DNA from: Cacajao melanocephalus
Lineage: Eukaryota > Chordata > Mammalia > Primates > Pitheciidae
Direction: 5' to 3'
DNA: 64,000 nt
Assembly: GCA_963573385.1 (NCBI GenBank)
Contig: CAUYLG010033129.1
Coordinates: forward strand, 62,001 to 126,000
Positions within the stretch are counted from its first letter, which is position 1. Each line of letters starts with the position of its first letter. Both the position numbers and the translations under genes were made by a program. Positions 61,148 through 64,000 of this stretch are shown one piece after another. A model generated the notes under the pieces. It ran no database searches and had not been told where the DNA came from. It worked only from the letters and a program-made list of their open reading frames with translations.

Positions 61148-61445
61148 ACTATATATATATATATATACATATAGTGTATATTTTATATATTTATTTTATA
61201 AATAAACATACAAATAAATGTATATTATATATATTTATATTATGATATATATTATAAAATATATATTATATATGTAATATATATTTTTAATATATGTAAT
61301 ATATATTTTGTACTATACATAGATATGCATATATAGATATAGTACATTATATATAATATATATATATCAATGCATTATAGATATAGTGCACTATATCTAT
61401 CTATCTGTATACAATATAAGATGTATGGCATATAATATATTTAAA
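61148..61445. repeat. Long AT-rich, palindrome-forming repeat tract
   Basis: About 300 bp of almost pure TA, ATA and TATT units. It includes a perfect 24 bp palindrome at 61377-61400 centred on 'gtgcac'. Short inverted repeats near the left end ('cactatat' with 'atatagtg') add to its folding potential. It begins where the MIR match stops. Confidence 0.92.
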
Positions 61446-61859
61446 TACATTTTTTATTATTTTAATGACTTGTATGCAGGAAAACCTTAGTGTTTCAGAA
61501 TGAAAAATGATAAGAAAAATTTATTTGTCTTGTATACATCTTTAAATGCGTAAAGTTCTCTGTAAATTATTAATCGCAATTTTAGGTAGAAGTGGGCATT
61601 TTCCATTGAAGTAAAAGGATCACAAATATTTATTTACATTAGCATTTTGATGCACATTATATATATTTGAAGTAACTTTTTGGGCTATGCAATATGTGAA
61701 TATAGAGCTTTATTTCTCTACACATTTATTTCTCGTCTTACTAATACTTTATGATGCATCAAGGCACACCACTAACCTTCTCAGTGGTCTACCAGTTGGT
61801 TCTCAGTAGTACCATGTCTTGATACAGAGCATTTAGTCTATAGAACATGGTATTCAGTG
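61446..61859. other. Unique AT-rich stretch
   Basis: Nothing recognised. Confidence 0.5.
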
Positions 61860-62360
61860 GTCCTTAGCAATCCAATTTTTCAAGTGTCATTTATACTAAA
61901 GAGTACTTATTATTTCCTTAATAAGTGTTTTCCATCCATTTTCTCTGTTTTCTTCTTCAAATTCCTTGTATCTAATGCTGGATTTCCTGGTGACAGACAA
62001 AGAGAGCATTTATGTCTCCTACATTTCACTTTGTAGTTTCACACTGTGCTCCATATCCTAACTTTCCTGCATTTATATTCCAAGTCTATTATGAAGCTTG
62101 GCAGTTTACTTTTAATTTCTATGAGCTCCTTTTTCACAGCATTTGTTCTCTTTCTGTTGGTCTTTCATGGGTGTGTGTGTGTTTGTCTCTGTGTCTCTGT
62201 ATTTACTCACATTACTCTGAGAAATGCTAAAGTTTTTTTTTCCAGTTATCATCTATACTTACTTTATTCCTTTATTTTTTTTACTATCATTCTAATGGAA
62301 TACACAGAATAAGTCAAGATGTACAAGCCTGTCTTATCTGCCATCTTGAAGAAGAAATCT
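61860..62360 (-). mobile_element. Possible antisense old LINE 5' sequence
   Basis: A pyrimidine-rich + strand with phrases such as 'tttctatgagctcctttttc', 'tctttcatgggtgtgtgtg' and 'ctgccatcttgaagaagaaa' resembles the reverse complement of old L1 5' regions. The overall match is weak and I cannot assign a family. Short overlapping open frames here are a side effect of the T-rich composition. Confidence 0.3.
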
Positions 62361-62908
62361 CTTAAGAACTCACATATTGAAATGTTACTCATGAGCCAAG
62401 AAGATTGATTTGATTAGTTAATCCTAGCTAAAAGGCTATCAACAAGTGATGTTTGCTTCAGTTAATGTTTATAGGGCCTTTTCTGAGTTATTGTTTACAT
62501 TTCTTAAATATTTTTTTCATTGTCACCATTATGATATGCTGTATTGTCAAATGCAAATGAAAAGAGTAAAGTCTGAAAATTATAACATCAAAGATCAAAA
62601 TGATGTAAATGTTATTGCCTATAATAATCACATTAAAGCAAGCAAAGAACTGAACATAAATTCCTTATAGAATACTACCTTCCCCTGGCTGAGGCAATCA
62701 AATTTGTGGGTATGATACTTGTGCACAAATTGGTTAGAAATGTACAAATAAGCAGTATAATTATGAAATTTTTATTTTATTGAAACTATTCCATAAGCCT
62801 ATTTATTGTACTTGATATTTTGCCAAATAATTAAATGTGTGTTAATTTTTGTAAAAAAGAAATCATTAAAAATCGTTTTTAACCGACAACTGTGGCTTCT
62901 CTAGCAAA
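62361..62908. other. Unique AT-rich stretch
   Basis: Nothing recognised. Confidence 0.5.
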
Positions 62909-62977
62909 CCAATTGAAGCTTTACCCATTGGACCATAACCAATAATCTAGCTTCACAGGGGGAGCACCCAAGATTGG
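62909..62977. promoter_or_regulatory. Cluster of four CCAAT/ATTGG boxes
   Basis: CCAAT at 62909 and 62939, ATTGG at 62927 and 62973. CCAAT is the NF-Y core. Closely spaced CCAAT boxes are found in some promoters and LTRs. No TATA box or CpG island is obvious beside them. Confidence 0.3.
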
Positions 62978-64000
62978 GGGCAGTCAGGCTGCTATGGTGT
63001 CATAAGTGTATTACATGGAAGTCCTAGCTTCATGAAGCATTCCATTTGGTTGAAGTGACAACACTTCTCAACAGGAAACAGCTTAAAATAAATAAATAAA
63101 TAACTATATACAGGCAGTTGTGTGCTAAATCGCGTGGGACATAATGTGAGTGCTGTTGGCATTTAGAAAAGGAAAACCAATGAGTGTTGGCAAGGTCAGA
63201 GGAAGACATGCTTTAAGAGCAGATCTCTAAGATCCCTGAATAGGACAGAGCAGCTGGTCATTCTAGGTGATACATTGCCCTAATTCTGCTGGGGAAATTT
63301 AAACTGTCCACTTCTCTCAGTCCATCGGGCTCAGCAGTGTGAGAACAGCTCTGCTCTCTTTTCACACCTCTTTTCACATGACTTAGCAGCTACACAATCC
63401 TGGCCAAATCTTGCATTGGTGTGCTCACATGTATCTCTGGGTGTGTTTATGGAATCACACACACTGACACATAAGTGTTTTCTCTCCCTTGCGTCGCCTG
63501 CATGAATCAAAGGTGGCATCATAAAGACCCTGAAATTTGCATGATTTGTGAGAGGCTCCTACGCGTTGGCAAGACCAGTGGCAATTTAAACAAAAAGAGC
63601 AGCTGTCCTAATTCCCAGCTCTCTGGCTCTGGTCTCCCAGCAGCACTTCTTCCTGTTTCCCCAGTGCCAACCAGGTCAATTGCACTGCTTCCCTTTAAAG
63701 CAACAGCATTCAAACACTTCTAGGGTAAATACTTCCATTTCACACGTCACCCTCCATAATATAATCCTCCTGATAGGCATTTCTTCTAAAATTTGAATTC
63801 AGAATCTTGAACCATAAATCTGTACCAGTTACAAAGTTATTAAAGACATACTATGCAGAGAATAAAATCCTCCTAAGACACTAAAGGGTATGCCTTCTCA
63901 GACCCTTTTCTTGGAGGGTTCCTAGGATGTAATGTATCAAGTATTGAAAATCAGCACTCACAGTGGAATGAAAGAATAGAAAGACTCATAGTTTAAACCA
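62978..64000. other. Unique stretch, more balanced composition toward the end
   Basis: No gene recognised. At 63490-63700 several CpGs, a TCF/LEF-type ATCAAAGG (about 63507) and an octamer ATTTGCAT (about 63534) cluster in repeat-free sequence. This is compatible with a conserved regulatory element, but that is speculative. Confidence 0.4.

Overview
This 64 kb window is nuclear genomic DNA from a primate, most likely human or a close ape. The evidence is the interspersed repeats. There are thirteen Alu-family copies (old J-like and free-left-monomer forms, plus S-type copies including two with AluSc diagnostics), several MaLR long terminal repeats of the MST/THE1 and MLT1 classes, an old L1, MIR and L2 remnants, Tigger/MER2-type DNA transposon pieces, and mammalian-style CA, AT and poly-A microsatellites. 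The background is AT-rich with almost no CpG. I could not recognise any protein-coding exon, tRNA, rRNA or intact retrogene. Every longer open reading frame I examined is explained by an antisense Alu, an LTR, a microsatellite or a homopolymer. The window reads as intergenic or deep intronic sequence.

Layout. 1-9.3 kb: unique AT-rich DNA with three Alus, a complete antisense MST/THE1-type LTR, an L2 tail and a truncated MLT1/MST-like LTR. 9.4-13.5 kb: a decayed L1 in + orientation (ORF1- and ORF2-derived parts and 3' UTR), broken by an Alu-monomer insertion, a TA/TG microsatellite and an inverted L1 piece, then an antisense AluJ. 13.5-24 kb: mostly unique, with an antisense MLT1 LTR, a MIR, a GC-richer block and a possible polyadenylated exon or conserved element near 18.3-18.6 kb. 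23-37 kb: the Alu-rich part, plus a MER2-like fragment, a palindromic Tigger-like element, an MLT1-like LTR and an unassigned block at 34.05-34.62 kb. 37-64 kb: no Alu at all. It holds MIR/L2 relics, an MLT1-like LTR cut by an AT microsatellite, long unique stretches and several motif clusters that could be regulatory.

The least ordinary features are two local, non-tandem direct duplications. A 124 bp block occurs at 44.65 and 45.99 kb, and a 103 bp block at 23.08 and 23.91 kb. Each pair is about 90% identical and neither is a repeat family I know. The 45.99 kb copy is bracketed by a perfect 15 bp inverted repeat, which suggests a template-switch origin. Other candidates are six CAGGTR E2-boxes in 126 bp at 39.6 kb, four CCAAT boxes in 69 bp at 62.9 kb, an everted nuclear-receptor-type repeat at 58.68 kb inside a repeat-free 2 kb block, and an ATTTT pentanucleotide run in an antisense Alu. 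I found no evidence for a new enzyme or defence system. All regulatory calls are motif-level inferences.
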